Assembly: GCA_021163815.1 (NCBI GenBank)
Contig: JAGGTJ010000021.1
Span: 1 to 41,840, forward strand
Source: Deltaproteobacteria bacterium
GTDB lineage: Bacteria > Desulfobacterota > DSM-4660 > Desulfatiglandales > Desulfatiglandaceae
Reading direction: 5' to 3'
Length of the DNA: 41,840 nt
Made by a program: the position numbers and the translations under genes. This document shows positions 1-8,124 of this stretch, in pieces. The notes under the pieces are model-generated. The model saw only the letters and a program-made list of their open reading frames with translations. It had not been told where the DNA came from and made no database searches. Within the stretch, counting starts at the first letter, position 1. Each line of letters starts with the position of its first letter.

Positions 1-77
1 ACGCATGACCAAACACTATGCCTTGTATATGAAGATTTTTACTTAGCCATCGATTTGACTTTTTACAGGTGAATCAG
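1..77 (+). repeat. Family B fold-back repeat, right half (cut by window start)
   Basis: Nearly identical to the right halves of the complete copies at 28676-28829 and 31551-31700, including the ending ACTTTTTACAGGT. The left half lies outside the window. Its end overlaps a possible GTG start at 69 for the next gene, one reason to prefer the downstream ATG. Confidence 0.85.
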
Positions 78-116
78 TTTTCATCCATAAAAGAGATAAG
101 TTGTTTGAGATCAATA

Positions 117-992
117 ATGCCTCCTATTCTTAGTGTGCCGCAGGAATGGAAAAATTTATGGAAAGGAGCAGATATATTTGATGTTCTGCTCAATATGGAC
201 GGTCAGGTTTACAGAAAGGTGAAAGGCCGTACAACTCTCAGATTTGAGCTTAATCACGAAACATACTTCATAAAGATTCACCTTGGTACCACATGGAAAG
301 ACATCATAAAAGATGTTCTGTGTTTCAAAAGGCCTTTGCTTGGGGCAGAAAATGAGTGGAAGGCGATCAGCCGCCTGAAAAGACTTGGAATACATACGCC
401 GGAGCTTGTTGGTTATGGTAAACGGGGCAGAAATCTGTCTAAGATAAAATCTTTTGTTATCACAAGGGAATTAACTGGAGTAGAAAGTTTGGAGGATGTC
501 TGTCGTGACTGGAAGATATCACCCCCTGCCTATAGATTCAAGCGCACATTAATCACGGAAGTTGCGAGAGTAACAAGGATTCTGCATAAAAACGGTATCT
601 GTCACAGGGACCTTTACCTCTGTCACTTCCTGCTCGATATGCACAGAGACGGTGATAATCCTGATCCGGAAAATATAAATCTGTACCTTATTGATCTTCA
701 CAGGGTGTTTTTCAGTAGAAAACTTTCAGTGCGATGGCGGCTTAAGGACATAGCTGCCCTGTACTTTTCTGCCATGGATATAGGTCTGTCAAGGCAGGAT
801 ATCTTTCATTTTATTGAGGTGTACACAGGTATGCCATGGCAGGATGCTATCAGGAGACAGGGGTTGTTCTGGAGATGTGTCGAAAAAAGGGCGGGAAGGC
901 TTTACAGGAAATTTCAGCGGCATATGGACAGACAGAGACGGGGAACAAAAAAACAGCAGGGGAATGGGGATGTTTACAAAGACACAGATTGA
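117..992 (+). CDS. waaP: Lipopolysaccharide core heptose(I) kinase, WaaP/RfaP family
   Basis: Protein of 291 residues with a protein-kinase-like fold of the LPS kinase family, which phosphorylates the first heptose of the LPS inner core on the cytoplasmic face. Visible motifs are the ATP-binding lysine K53 in FIKIH, the catalytic loop HRDLYLCHFLL with D165, and the metal-binding D193 in LIDLHR. The stretch GVESLEDVCRDW near 121-132 is typical of RfaP. The open frame extends to a GTG at 69, but that lies inside repeat B, and family members begin close to the PEW-like motif, so I chose the ATG at 117. The gene overlaps the following aminopeptidase gene by 29 bases, suggesting co-transcription. 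Together with kdsB and the waaL cluster in this window it indicates an LPS-bearing outer membrane. Confidence 0.88.
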   Translation: MPPILSVPQEWKNLWKGADIFDVLLNMDGQVYRKVKGRTTLRFELNHETYFIKIHLGTTWKDIIKDVLCFKRPLLGAENEWKAISRLKRLGIHTPELVGYGKRGRNLSKIKSFVITRELTGVESLEDVCRDWKISPPAYRFKRTLITEVARVTRILHKNGICHRDLYLCHFLLDMHRDGDNPDPENINLYLIDLHRVFFSRKLSVRWRLKDIAALYFSAMDIGLSRQDIFHFIEVYTGMPWQDAIRRQGLFWRCVEKRAGRLYRKFQRHMDRQRRGTKKQQGNGDVYKDTD

Positions 993-2169
993 ACGGTATG
1001 CAGATGTGCTGTTATGGGGCCTTGAAACAGCACGGACAGAAAGTTATCACAAGGGAGATATTGTTGCAGTCAATTTTGATCTTGCAGCGATGAAACTTGC
1101 CGAGGCCCTCCATGTAAAATTACTTGACAAAAAAATGAATCCGGTTGTGCGTCTTTCCTTGACATCTGTTATGGAACATAATCTGTTCAGGCATGGCAGT
1201 ATGGAGCAGATAGTTTTTGTTCCTCCCGGGGAGGAGAAATTGACCAGAAACCTGAATGGCAGTATTCATCTCCGTGCGCCTGCTTCCATTACGCATCTGA
1301 AGGATGTTGATCCGAAGGCCATAGGCAAAAGACTTGTGTCCAGAAAACCCCTTCGGGACATATTGAATAAACGTGAAGAAGCAGGGCTGTATGGCTGGAC
1401 ACTTTGCACATTTACCACTGAGGAGCTTGCCAAAAAGGCGGGCATGACTGTAAAAGAGTATACTAACCAGATCATCAGGGCCTGTTATCTTGACAAGTCC
1501 GACCCTGTCAGGGAATGGCGATCTATCCATGAAAATGCCGTTTCAATCAAAGAGTGGCTTAATTCAATGAGGGCAAAGGCATTTCATGTGGAGTCAGAAC
1601 ATATTGATCTTTATATCGTTCCTGGTGAAAGACGTAAATGGGCAGGGGTATCAGGACATAACATACCAAGTTTTGAACTGTTTATATCACCCGACTGGAG
1701 AGGGACAGAAGGCATATATTATGCCGATCAGCCTTCGTTCAGGAGCGGAAATTATGTGGAGGGTGTTCGTCTGACATTCGTTAAAGGTGAAGCAGTTAAA
1801 ATAACGGCCAAAAAAGGAGAACAGTTTTTGGTTAAACAGCTTGGCCTGGATCAGGGTGCATCGAGAGTAGGTGAATTTTCGCTTACGGATAAACGTTTTT
1901 CACGTATAAACCGGTTTATGGCAGATACCCTGTTTGATGAAAATTTTGGTGGACCCTATGGGAACTGTCATATAGCTGTAGGTGCATCCTACTCCGATAC
2001 CTATGATGAAGATCCGGCAGAGCTAACCACGGAAATGAAGGAAAAACTCGGCTTTAATGACTCTGCCCTTCACTGGGATCTTGTAAATACTGGAAAAAAG
2101 AGGGTTACCGCACTTTTTGCAGGTGGGGGAAAACAGGTTGTGTATGAGGATGGAATCTTTCTTTATTAG
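964..2169 (+). CDS. M29-family metalloaminopeptidase
   Basis: About 401 residues, the usual length for the M29 (AmpS/AmpT/PepS) family of cytoplasmic aminopeptidases that use two metal ions to remove N-terminal residues. Recognisable C-terminal motifs are RVGEFSL (metal-binding Glu), the segment NCHIAVGASYSDTY (His and Tyr) and HWDLV (the His-x-Asp pair). Two ATG codons lie close together at 964 and 970; GCAGGGGA just upstream could serve either. The start lies inside the end of waaP, so translation is probably coupled. No signal peptide is visible. Function beyond general peptide turnover cannot be read from the sequence. Confidence 0.88.
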   Translation: MGMFTKTQIERYADVLLWGLETARTESYHKGDIVAVNFDLAAMKLAEALHVKLLDKKMNPVVRLSLTSVMEHNLFRHGSMEQIVFVPPGEEKLTRNLNGSIHLRAPASITHLKDVDPKAIGKRLVSRKPLRDILNKREEAGLYGWTLCTFTTEELAKKAGMTVKEYTNQIIRACYLDKSDPVREWRSIHENAVSIKEWLNSMRAKAFHVESEHIDLYIVPGERRKWAGVSGHNIPSFELFISPDWRGTEGIYYADQPSFRSGNYVEGVRLTFVKGEAVKITAKKGEQFLVKQLGLDQGASRVGEFSLTDKRFSRINRFMADTLFDENFGGPYGNCHIAVGASYSDTYDEDPAELTTEMKEKLGFNDSALHWDLVNTGKKRVTALFAGGGKQVVYEDGIFLY

Positions 2170-2172
2170 TAT

Positions 2173-2300
2173 TGATGGCGCCGTAAAAAGTCCATCTGCG
2201 TCGTTGCGAAAAAGTCTTCGTCATTGCGGCGTACTTCTATGTACGCCTCATTCCTCAGCTTTTCCGCGCCTGGCATCTGGAGCTTTTTACGACGCCATCA
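2173..2300. repeat. Family B MITE-like element with terminal inverted repeats
   Basis: A 128 bp unit bounded by TGATGGCGCCGTAAAAAGT at the left and its near-perfect inverted copy at 2281-2300. The outer end matches the left ends of the family B copies at 28676, 31551 and 32484, but the interior differs, so this is a diverged subtype. No coding capacity. Confidence 0.75.
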
Positions 2301-2359
2301 GTGTTTATGAACCCATAAAAATCTGGTTTATGCTGCTTTGCTGTATCCTATGAGGAACG

Positions 2360-2385
2360 AACTTGACGTTTGCAGGATGTAGGTT
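2360..2385 (-). repeat. Family C repeat fragment
   Basis: ACTTGACGTTTGCAGGATGT, continuing into AGGTT, is the reverse complement of the unit at 12139-12193 and matches the right half of the palindrome at 37606-37646. Only the core is present here. Confidence 0.6.
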
Positions 2386-2596
2386 AAATATCAAATAATA
2401 TAAAGTGGTTACGTGACTTTTTGCAAATTAAGTTCGTTGGAAGGCGCTAAACCCTTATGCCTGAATTCAAACTTATTCGTGTCACTTAAGCTCAATGTTG
2501 CCATAACCTTGTGATATTGAAAGCATAATTTCTTTTTTTTGAAAACAGTTGAGACGGGTTTTCAAGGTGATATTATTATAAGATGGCAAGGATGTG

Positions 2597-2625
2597 TTGA
2601 CCTTGGGAGATGTCGGCCATATTCC
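2597..2625 (+). promoter_or_regulatory. Possible sigma-70 promoter for the RNase gene
   Basis: TTGACC (2597-2602) is followed after 17 bases by TATTCC (2620-2625), placing a start site about 20 bases before the ATG. The -10 match is only fair, so this is a weak prediction. Confidence 0.25.
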
Positions 2626-2653
2626 TTTTTAAGGGCAAAAGAAAGGTTACAGG

Positions 2654-4792
2654 ATGAATGAGGGAAAAATAGTAGAATATATAGACCAATCCAGATTTAT
2701 CTGTTCTCTCTGTCTTCAGGATAAGGGGAACAAACTGCATCTGTTGACACTGACAAACCGTGAGGTGAACCTGTCTGTTAAACGGGCCATGTTGATTTCG
2801 AATTCTGTAATAGATCTTTCTATGCCGAGGGAAAACATCCTGGAATGCCTGAAACAGGAGGAGGAGACAAGAAATTCATACAAAGATCAGGTGGACGTAA
2901 AGGATCTGTGGGAGCTGATCAAGGATGAGGATGAAAGCTTTGACCACAGATATCTGGCCCAGCTTGTGTTTGGCAGCTCCATTTCTGATGAGCATATATC
3001 TGCCTTGGTGAGGGCGCTGTTTGAGAACCGTCTGTTTTTTAAGATGAAGGATGGCCGTTTTCTCCCTAACTCCGAAGAAAGGGTTGAGCAGATTATAAGA
3101 CAAAGGGAGGAGGATGCATTAAGAGAAGAGAGGCTTGTTAACGGAGCTAATTGGATTGCAGATATCCTGAAAGGCAAGCAGAGCCATCCTCCTGCCTGCA
3201 AGGACTATGTGATTGATCTTTTGACCCAGTTGGCGCTCTATGGCAAGGAGGCGCCGGAATTCAAACATGGAAAGGATCTTCTCTCGCGGGCAGGGACCAA
3301 CACATCTTATGCCAGGGATATACTGATTAAGCTTGGCGTATGGGAAGAGGATGAAAACATAGAGCTTTTACGTCTTGGCTTTCCTGTTGAATTCAGTAAA
3401 AAGGTGCTTGAAGAGGCAGAGATCTTACAGAATAAACCCTTGCCCCTTGATGGACGTGAAGATCTCAGAGATATTTTCACGGTTACAATAGACAGCGCTG
3501 AAACACGCGATTTTGATGATGCAGTAAGCCTGGAACTGCTTGAAAATGGATACAGGTTAGGCATACATATTGTCGATGTTGCACAGATGGTCGAAGTTGG
3601 CGGTCCCATCGACAATGAGGCAAAAATACGGGCACAGTCCCTTTATCTTCCCCGCAGACAGATACCCATGATGCCTCCAAGGGTATCAGAAGACCTGCTC
3701 AGTCTTACCGAAGGCAGGGACCGGCTTGCAGTCTCGTTGTTTGTGGATATGGACAGGGACTGCGATATCCTCGATTATCGTTTCACTCAGAGCATTATCA
3801 AGGTAGATCGTAGAATGACCTATAACGAGATCGATGAGATATTAAACCGGTCAGATCCGCCTCAGACCGGCCTCGATGCCCCGGATGAAGCTATGTCTGA
3901 TGATTTATCTGAAGATACTGAGATTCTTACAGACAAAGAACAGGCAAACCTGTTTCATGAGATGCATCGAATAGCTGCCTTGTTGCATAAAAAGAGGATG
4001 GATATGGGGGCCTTGAATCTCTCGCTTCCGGATCTGCAGGTCAGGTTTGATAACAGGCCGGAAAACAGGGAAGACTTTACCCTTGAATTGGTGCCACAGG
4101 ATACGCCCGCAAGGACAATAATAGCGGAATTTATGATACTTTATAACTGTCTTGCAGGCAGACTGTGCAGGGATAATGATATACCTACCCTTTTCAGGAC
4201 CCAGGCAAAACCGAATGAATTGGTTTCACAGGATAAAAGGGGGCATGTCTTTTATGTTTTTCAGCAGAGACAAAAGCTGAGTCCTCTGCAAATAACCACT
4301 ACGTCTGCGCCCCACAGCGGCCTTGGCGTTGATTCATATGTCCAGGCCACTTCGCCTTTACGAAGGGAACTTGATCTTGTTGCACAACATCAGATAAAGA
4401 GTTTGCTTAACAGAACGGATCCTGTTTATACACACAAGGAACTAAATGAAATAAAACAGTCGGTTATTCCGACGATAAAGGCAGGACAGATGTTGAGCAG
4501 AAATCGCCAGAGATATTGGATTATTAAGTTTTTGAGCCGGCACATTGACACACAGTATAAGGCCATTGTTATACATGAGCTGAGAAATAGATACCGTATT
4601 GTTCTAACGGATTTTTTGTTGGTGACGGAGGTCAAACGCAAAAACGGTGTGCTCCTTAACATGGGTGATGAAATATGGGTCGCAATAAAAAAGGCAGACC
4701 CGTGGGAAGACCAGCTTGTTGTAGACTACGTGGAAAAAAAAACAGATACAGTGAAGAGTCATAACCGTCCGTTATGGATAAGTATTTGTTAG
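2654..4792 (+). CDS. RNase II/RNB-family 3'-5' exoribonuclease
   Basis: A 712-residue member of the RNB family, which degrades RNA processively from the 3' end using two metal ions. The catalytic core motif TIDSAETRDFDDAVS carries all four expected aspartates, and the downstream motif TSPLRRELDLVAQHQ is the conserved arginine-rich active-site segment. The roughly 250 N-terminal residues resemble neither the classical double cold-shock domain of RNase R nor a domain I can name with certainty; the C-terminal 90 residues are plausibly an S1-like RNA-binding barrel. An acidic insert follows the YNEIDEIL segment. Length is between RNase II and RNase R, so I give no gene symbol. A toxin-antitoxin pair follows after 25 bases. 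Confidence 0.88.
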   Translation: MNEGKIVEYIDQSRFICSLCLQDKGNKLHLLTLTNREVNLSVKRAMLISNSVIDLSMPRENILECLKQEEETRNSYKDQVDVKDLWELIKDEDESFDHRYLAQLVFGSSISDEHISALVRALFENRLFFKMKDGRFLPNSEERVEQIIRQREEDALREERLVNGANWIADILKGKQSHPPACKDYVIDLLTQLALYGKEAPEFKHGKDLLSRAGTNTSYARDILIKLGVWEEDENIELLRLGFPVEFSKKVLEEAEILQNKPLPLDGREDLRDIFTVTIDSAETRDFDDAVSLELLENGYRLGIHIVDVAQMVEVGGPIDNEAKIRAQSLYLPRRQIPMMPPRVSEDLLSLTEGRDRLAVSLFVDMDRDCDILDYRFTQSIIKVDRRMTYNEIDEILNRSDPPQTGLDAPDEAMSDDLSEDTEILTDKEQANLFHEMHRIAALLHKKRMDMGALNLSLPDLQVRFDNRPENREDFTLELVPQDTPARTIIAEFMILYNCLAGRLCRDNDIPTLFRTQAKPNELVSQDKRGHVFYVFQQRQKLSPLQITTTSAPHSGLGVDSYVQATSPLRRELDLVAQHQIKSLLNRTDPVYTHKELNEIKQSVIPTIKAGQMLSRNRQRYWIIKFLSRHIDTQYKAIVIHELRNRYRIVLTDFLLVTEVKRKNGVLLNMGDEIWVAIKKADPWEDQLVVDYVEKKTDTVKSHNRPLWISIC

Positions 4793-4817
4793 ATGAGATG
4801 AAAATAATTTATTTTGT

Positions 4818-5078
4818 ATGACAGAGGCAAGATTAATTTATCGGTCAAAGTTGATATATCCTGATAGAGCAATAAGAGAGATGGTTATTTGGCAATTACC
4901 AGAAAAAACTCCAGAAGGGCCACATGGATTGAAATATCGTCTTTATTTTGGTGATCTGAAGGGTAATTGCGTGCGATATGATAATGAAACAGGTAAGGGA
5001 GATCATCGTCATTTGAATGATAAGGAAGAACCATATAATTTCACTACAGTAGAAAAATTGGTAGCTGACTTCCAATAG
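4818..5078 (+). CDS. tumE: TumE-family (DUF6516-like) toxin
   Basis: An 86-residue protein with the pattern typical of the TumE/DUF6516 family: an N-terminal segment ending in VIWQLPE, a central GLKYRLYF strand, and the signature YDNETGKGDHRH followed by KEEPYNF. Members are the presumed toxins of two-gene modules whose partner is a winged-helix protein, which is what follows here after 26 bases. No strong ribosome binding site precedes the ATG at 4818. Both genes look more AT-rich than their neighbours, and a mobile-looking repeat lies directly downstream, which fits acquisition by transfer. The family assignment is from motif recall. Confidence 0.72.
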   Translation: MTEARLIYRSKLIYPDRAIREMVIWQLPEKTPEGPHGLKYRLYFGDLKGNCVRYDNETGKGDHRHLNDKEEPYNFTTVEKLVADFQ

Positions 5079-5104
5079 GACATAAATAAACTTAGAGGGC
5101 AGTT

Positions 5105-5467
5105 ATGAAGGACAGAAAACTAAAAATAGGTTTGGCCACAGAGGAGAAAGTAAATAGAGACTTTATTGAGATGTGGCGCAAGGCTGAAAATGGATATATC
5201 AACATTCCGGAAGAAAATCTTTATTTCATCGATTCAGCCACATTTTTTCAAGTATTAACAAAGTGTAGGATATCACTTTTGAAAGTCTTACATAGTCATG
5301 GTGTTACTAGTATTAGGCAATTAAGTCGTATACTAAAAAGAGATTATAAGAATGTGTATCAAGATGTTCAATTGTTAAAAAAGGCTGGTTTAATTCATCA
5401 AGATAATATGAAACGGATTTATGTGCCTTGGGATAAGTTAAAGGCGGAGATAGATCTTGCTGCTTAA
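5105..5467 (+). CDS. tumA: Winged-helix antitoxin/regulator, TumA-like
   Basis: A 120-residue protein whose second half reads as a winged helix-turn-helix (about 57-110): TSIRQLSRILKRDYKNVYQD is the recognition region and LLKKAGLI precedes the wing. This resembles the HVO_A0114/MarR-like regulators that accompany TumE toxins. By analogy it would neutralise the upstream toxin and repress the operon. GAGGG shortly before the ATG can act as ribosome binding site. Toxin-first order is usual for this module type. The first 50 residues may form the toxin-binding part; that is inference. Confidence 0.7.
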   Translation: MKDRKLKIGLATEEKVNRDFIEMWRKAENGYINIPEENLYFIDSATFFQVLTKCRISLLKVLHSHGVTSIRQLSRILKRDYKNVYQDVQLLKKAGLIHQDNMKRIYVPWDKLKAEIDLAA

Positions 5468-5486
5468 CTCTTTTAAGATAAAAAAA

Positions 5487-5613
5487 GATGAACTCGCAAA
5501 AAGTAGAACCGATGGATAGGCAAAAATCTTCATATATAAGACATACAAGATGTCGTCACACGTATGGCCAAACGCTATAACACAGTATATGAAGACTTTT
5601 TACGACGCTATCA
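5487..5613 (-). repeat. Family B fold-back repeat
   Basis: Inverted relative to the copies at 28676 and 31551. Reading the minus strand it begins TGATAGCGTCGTAAAAAGTC and ends near GCGAGTTCATC. It is more diverged than those two copies, but the overall arrangement is the same. Confidence 0.75.
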
Positions 5614-5652
5614 AGCTGTAGCTGTTGATAATACAAAGGAGTTGGTGTTGTG

Positions 5653-5747
5653 TTTACCGTAAAAAACACTCAAGACCGTGCTGCAAAGCCAGGCGGTATT
5701 TTACTGTGGGTGGTTAGGATATTTTGAATTCGGCTATGTCGGTTTAA
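5653..5747 (+). repeat. Family A repeat copy 1
   Basis: Begins TTTACCGTAAAAAACACTCA and ends with CGGCTATGTCGGTTTAAA. All segments of the family are present in order, and the terminal hairpin survives through G-U pairs. Confidence 0.85.
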
Positions 5748-5795
5748 ATGAAAAGCAGCCATCTGTTATTCGGATATGGGGGAAAGATATTTCTG

Positions 5796-6986
5796 ATGAA
5801 GTTGATGACCAGGTTATTCTGGTTTGATGTGCAGGTGAGGTGTTCATTGCTTTTAATCCTGTACTGTTTGATGCTGCCCGTGTGCCTTTTTGCCTCTGAT
5901 ACACGATCCCGGAAAAACAGGGTGGATGTTATCAGGTCAACCCTGTCTGAGGAAAAACAAAAATTCAGAAGGTACAATTTTCATGAAAAGGATATGCTTG
6001 GCCAATTGGCCTTGCTTGAAAAGGAGGTGGCACGGGAGAAAAAACTGATAGAAAAGTACAGAAAAAGACTTCTTAACGGAAATAATCAGATTTTGGCCAT
6101 GCAGTGTGAGCTTGAAGGCATAAAAAAATCTATAAATAAGTTGGAAACAAAGATGGCCAAAAGACTTGTATCCATGTATAAGTATGTGAGAAACTCTTAT
6201 GCCACGGTTTTGCTGAATACCCATGATTCAGATGAGATGTGGAGGCGGCTCAAGTATCTGAAGTGTGTGGTAAAAGAAGATTTTGATACGCTGTCTGGCC
6301 TTGACAGGAAAAAGGCCCTTCAGAAAAAAAGGCTTGCCCATGTGAAATCTGTTCTGAAACGGATTCAAAATGCCAACAGGATTGAGGCAGAGCGTTTGTT
6401 TGCCCTTCAACAGGATCTGGAAAAAAAGGTTATTCGGCTTGTGGATATTCATCGGGAAAAGAAATTTTATGAAACAGCCGTTACTGAACTCCAGATGTCA
6501 TCACCAACCCTGAAAAGGGCAATGCAGCAGATAGAAAAGAAGACAGCATATCGCGATATCCCTGTCAGATTTGAAAATCTAAAGGGAAAGTTGCCATTGC
6601 CCGTGGAGAAAGGCGAGGTTGTCCGCCTGATGTCCTCCGCAGGGCTTCCATCCTGTAACGGGGTGTTTATTCAGTGCGCCTTGGATTCAGACAACACTGT
6701 CAGGGCAGTAGCCTCAGGACGGGTTGATTTCTCAGGCAGGCTGAAAGGCTATGGTAATGTTATTATTGTAAACCATGGGTCACGTTATTATACGGTATTT
6801 GCCCATCTTTTTGAAAGATACAGGGTTGCAGGAGATAAAATCAGGCAGGGGGATATTCTTGGACTTGCAGAAAGATTTGGGCCTTCAGGATCTGCAAGGA
6901 TCTATTTTGAAATCAGAAAAGGCAGAAAAGGCCTTGACCCTTTAACATGGCTGAAGGATTCAAAACAATGTATGAACTTAAGATAA
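5796..6986 (+). CDS. EnvC-like murein hydrolase activator (M23/LytM domain)
   Basis: About 396 residues: a signal peptide (hydrophobic stretch ending near LFASD), a long Lys/Glu-rich coiled coil (about 40-250), then a C-terminal LytM/M23 domain (about 280-396). The domain shows VRAVASGRVDFSGRLKGYGN, VNHGSRYYTVFAHL and the closing YFEIRKG...DPLTWL typical of EnvC. The first zinc-ligand region is not canonical, as in EnvC, whose LytM domain has no activity of its own but activates periplasmic amidases during cell division. The ATG at 5796 gives a clean signal peptide and follows GGGGGAAAG; an earlier ATG at 5748 abuts repeat A. The gene overlaps queD by 19 bases. Confidence 0.85.
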   Translation: MKLMTRLFWFDVQVRCSLLLILYCLMLPVCLFASDTRSRKNRVDVIRSTLSEEKQKFRRYNFHEKDMLGQLALLEKEVAREKKLIEKYRKRLLNGNNQILAMQCELEGIKKSINKLETKMAKRLVSMYKYVRNSYATVLLNTHDSDEMWRRLKYLKCVVKEDFDTLSGLDRKKALQKKRLAHVKSVLKRIQNANRIEAERLFALQQDLEKKVIRLVDIHREKKFYETAVTELQMSSPTLKRAMQQIEKKTAYRDIPVRFENLKGKLPLPVEKGEVVRLMSSAGLPSCNGVFIQCALDSDNTVRAVASGRVDFSGRLKGYGNVIIVNHGSRYYTVFAHLFERYRVAGDKIRQGDILGLAERFGPSGSARIYFEIRKGRKGLDPLTWLKDSKQCMNLR

Positions 6987-7339
6987 TATCTCACTTTGCT
7001 GCGGCCCACAGGTTGCGGGAATTTAATGGTGAATGCGAAAATCTCCATGGACATAACTGGAAGATAGAAGTTTATCTTGAAGGAGACAGGCTAAATGCAC
7101 AGGGCCTGTTATGTGACTTTAAGGTAATAAAAAAACATACGTCAGAGGTTTTGCAGAGACTGGATCATAAATATTTAAATGAGCTTGAGCCGTTTAAGCA
7201 TCAGAACCCATCGTCAGAAAATATTGCCCGCCATATCTTTCAATACCTTGACAAGGAATTGAAAGGAGATAACTTCAGGGTCAGTAAGGTTACTGCGTGG
7301 GAATCTGATACAGCGTGTGCAAGCTACAGTCCGGTTTAA
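6968..7339 (+). CDS. queD: 6-carboxy-5,6,7,8-tetrahydropterin synthase QueD
   Basis: A 123-residue member of the PTPS/QueD family, which converts dihydroneopterin triphosphate to 6-carboxytetrahydropterin in queuosine (7-deazaguanine) synthesis. The zinc-binding histidines are H14 (AAAHRL), H27 and H29 (HGH); C23 in CENLHGH is the catalytic cysteine; D66-H67 (LDHKY) supply the relay pair. The glutamate of WESDTACASY binds the pterin. The ATG at 6968 is preceded by AAGGA at a suitable distance and lies inside the end of the EnvC-like gene. kdsB starts 2 bases after its stop. No other queuosine genes are in the window. Confidence 0.92.
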   Translation: MYELKIISHFAAAHRLREFNGECENLHGHNWKIEVYLEGDRLNAQGLLCDFKVIKKHTSEVLQRLDHKYLNELEPFKHQNPSSENIARHIFQYLDKELKGDNFRVSKVTAWESDTACASYSPV

Positions 7340-7341
7340 AG

Positions 7342-8097
7342 ATGAGGATATTTGCCTTTATACCTGCAAGGTTTGCATCACACAGGTTTCCCGGAAAATC
7401 CCTTGCCGTTATTTCCGGCCGGCCAATGATTCAGCATGTGTATATGCGTGCCAGGGCGTGTCAGGAATTTACGGATGTCTTTGTTGCAACAGATGATGCA
7501 AGGATAGCAGACTGTGTTATTCAGTTTGGTGGGCATGCGGTAATGACGGGGAAAAAACACCGCTCAGGCACAGACAGGATTTATGAGGCGGCTGAAAAAA
7601 TCGGTGTTGATGAAGAGGATATTATCATCAATATCCAGGGAGACCAGCCTTTATTTGATCTGTCCATTGTTTCAGATCTTGTAAGGCCATTAAAGGAAGA
7701 TCCGTCTGTATCCATCAGCACGCTGAAGTGGAAAATAGAAGACCAGGAAGATGTCTGCAATCCCAATCATGTAAAGGTGGTTACGGACAAAAACGGCTAT
7801 GCCCTTTACTTTTCCCGTGCTCCTGTGCCTTACTTCCGGGATGGGGATACGGAAAAAACATACTATAAACACCTCGGTTTTTATGGCTATCGTATGGGTT
7901 TTCTTGGCCTGTTTACGAGACTTCCGGAAGGTGAACTGGAGGCATATGAAAGGCTTGAGCAGTTAAGGGCACTGGAACACGGTTACAGGATAAAGGTTAT
8001 AGAAACAGAATTTAATTCCATTGAGGTTGATATTCCCGAAGACATCAATGTTGCTGAACGCGCCCTTTTATCAAGGTCTGTATCCCGGGTTTTCTGA
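7342..8097 (+). CDS. kdsB: CMP-Kdo synthetase (3-deoxy-manno-octulosonate cytidylyltransferase)
   Basis: A 251-residue cytidylyltransferase that activates Kdo with CTP for addition to lipid A in the cytoplasm. The N-terminal nucleotide-binding motif IPARFASHRFPGK, the VATDD segment, the metal-site region NIQGDQPL and the C-terminal EQLRALEHGYRI and PEDINVAE motifs are all present and in order. Length is normal. The ATG at 7342 follows the queD stop by 2 bases, so the two are co-transcribed. It ends 27 bases before the convergent rtcB gene, with no clear terminator in that space. Confidence 0.94.
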   Translation: MRIFAFIPARFASHRFPGKSLAVISGRPMIQHVYMRARACQEFTDVFVATDDARIADCVIQFGGHAVMTGKKHRSGTDRIYEAAEKIGVDEEDIIINIQGDQPLFDLSIVSDLVRPLKEDPSVSISTLKWKIEDQEDVCNPNHVKVVTDKNGYALYFSRAPVPYFRDGDTEKTYYKHLGFYGYRMGFLGLFTRLPEGELEAYERLEQLRALEHGYRIKVIETEFNSIEVDIPEDINVAERALLSRSVSRVF

Positions 8098-8124
8098 TCC
8101 ATATAGAGATAATCTTTTGAGCTT

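Larger units (their letters stand above)
2301..2653. other. Non-coding gap upstream of the RNase gene
   Basis: No convincing gene. It holds a family C fragment (2360-2385), a small inverted repeat TTGAAAAC/GTTTTCAA (2539-2546 and 2558-2565), and a possible sigma-70-like promoter just before the RNase gene. The rest shows nothing recognisable. Confidence 0.5.
5468..5795. other. Non-coding gap holding two repeats
   Basis: Almost fully accounted for by a family B copy (5487-5613) and a family A copy (5653-5747), with about 40 bases between them. The end of the A copy lies just before the EnvC-like gene. Confidence 0.7.

Noticed and set aside
814-1093. Overlapping open frames upstream of the aminopeptidase start
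   Set aside because: They lie inside the waaP coding region, and their translations do not resemble M29 N-termini.
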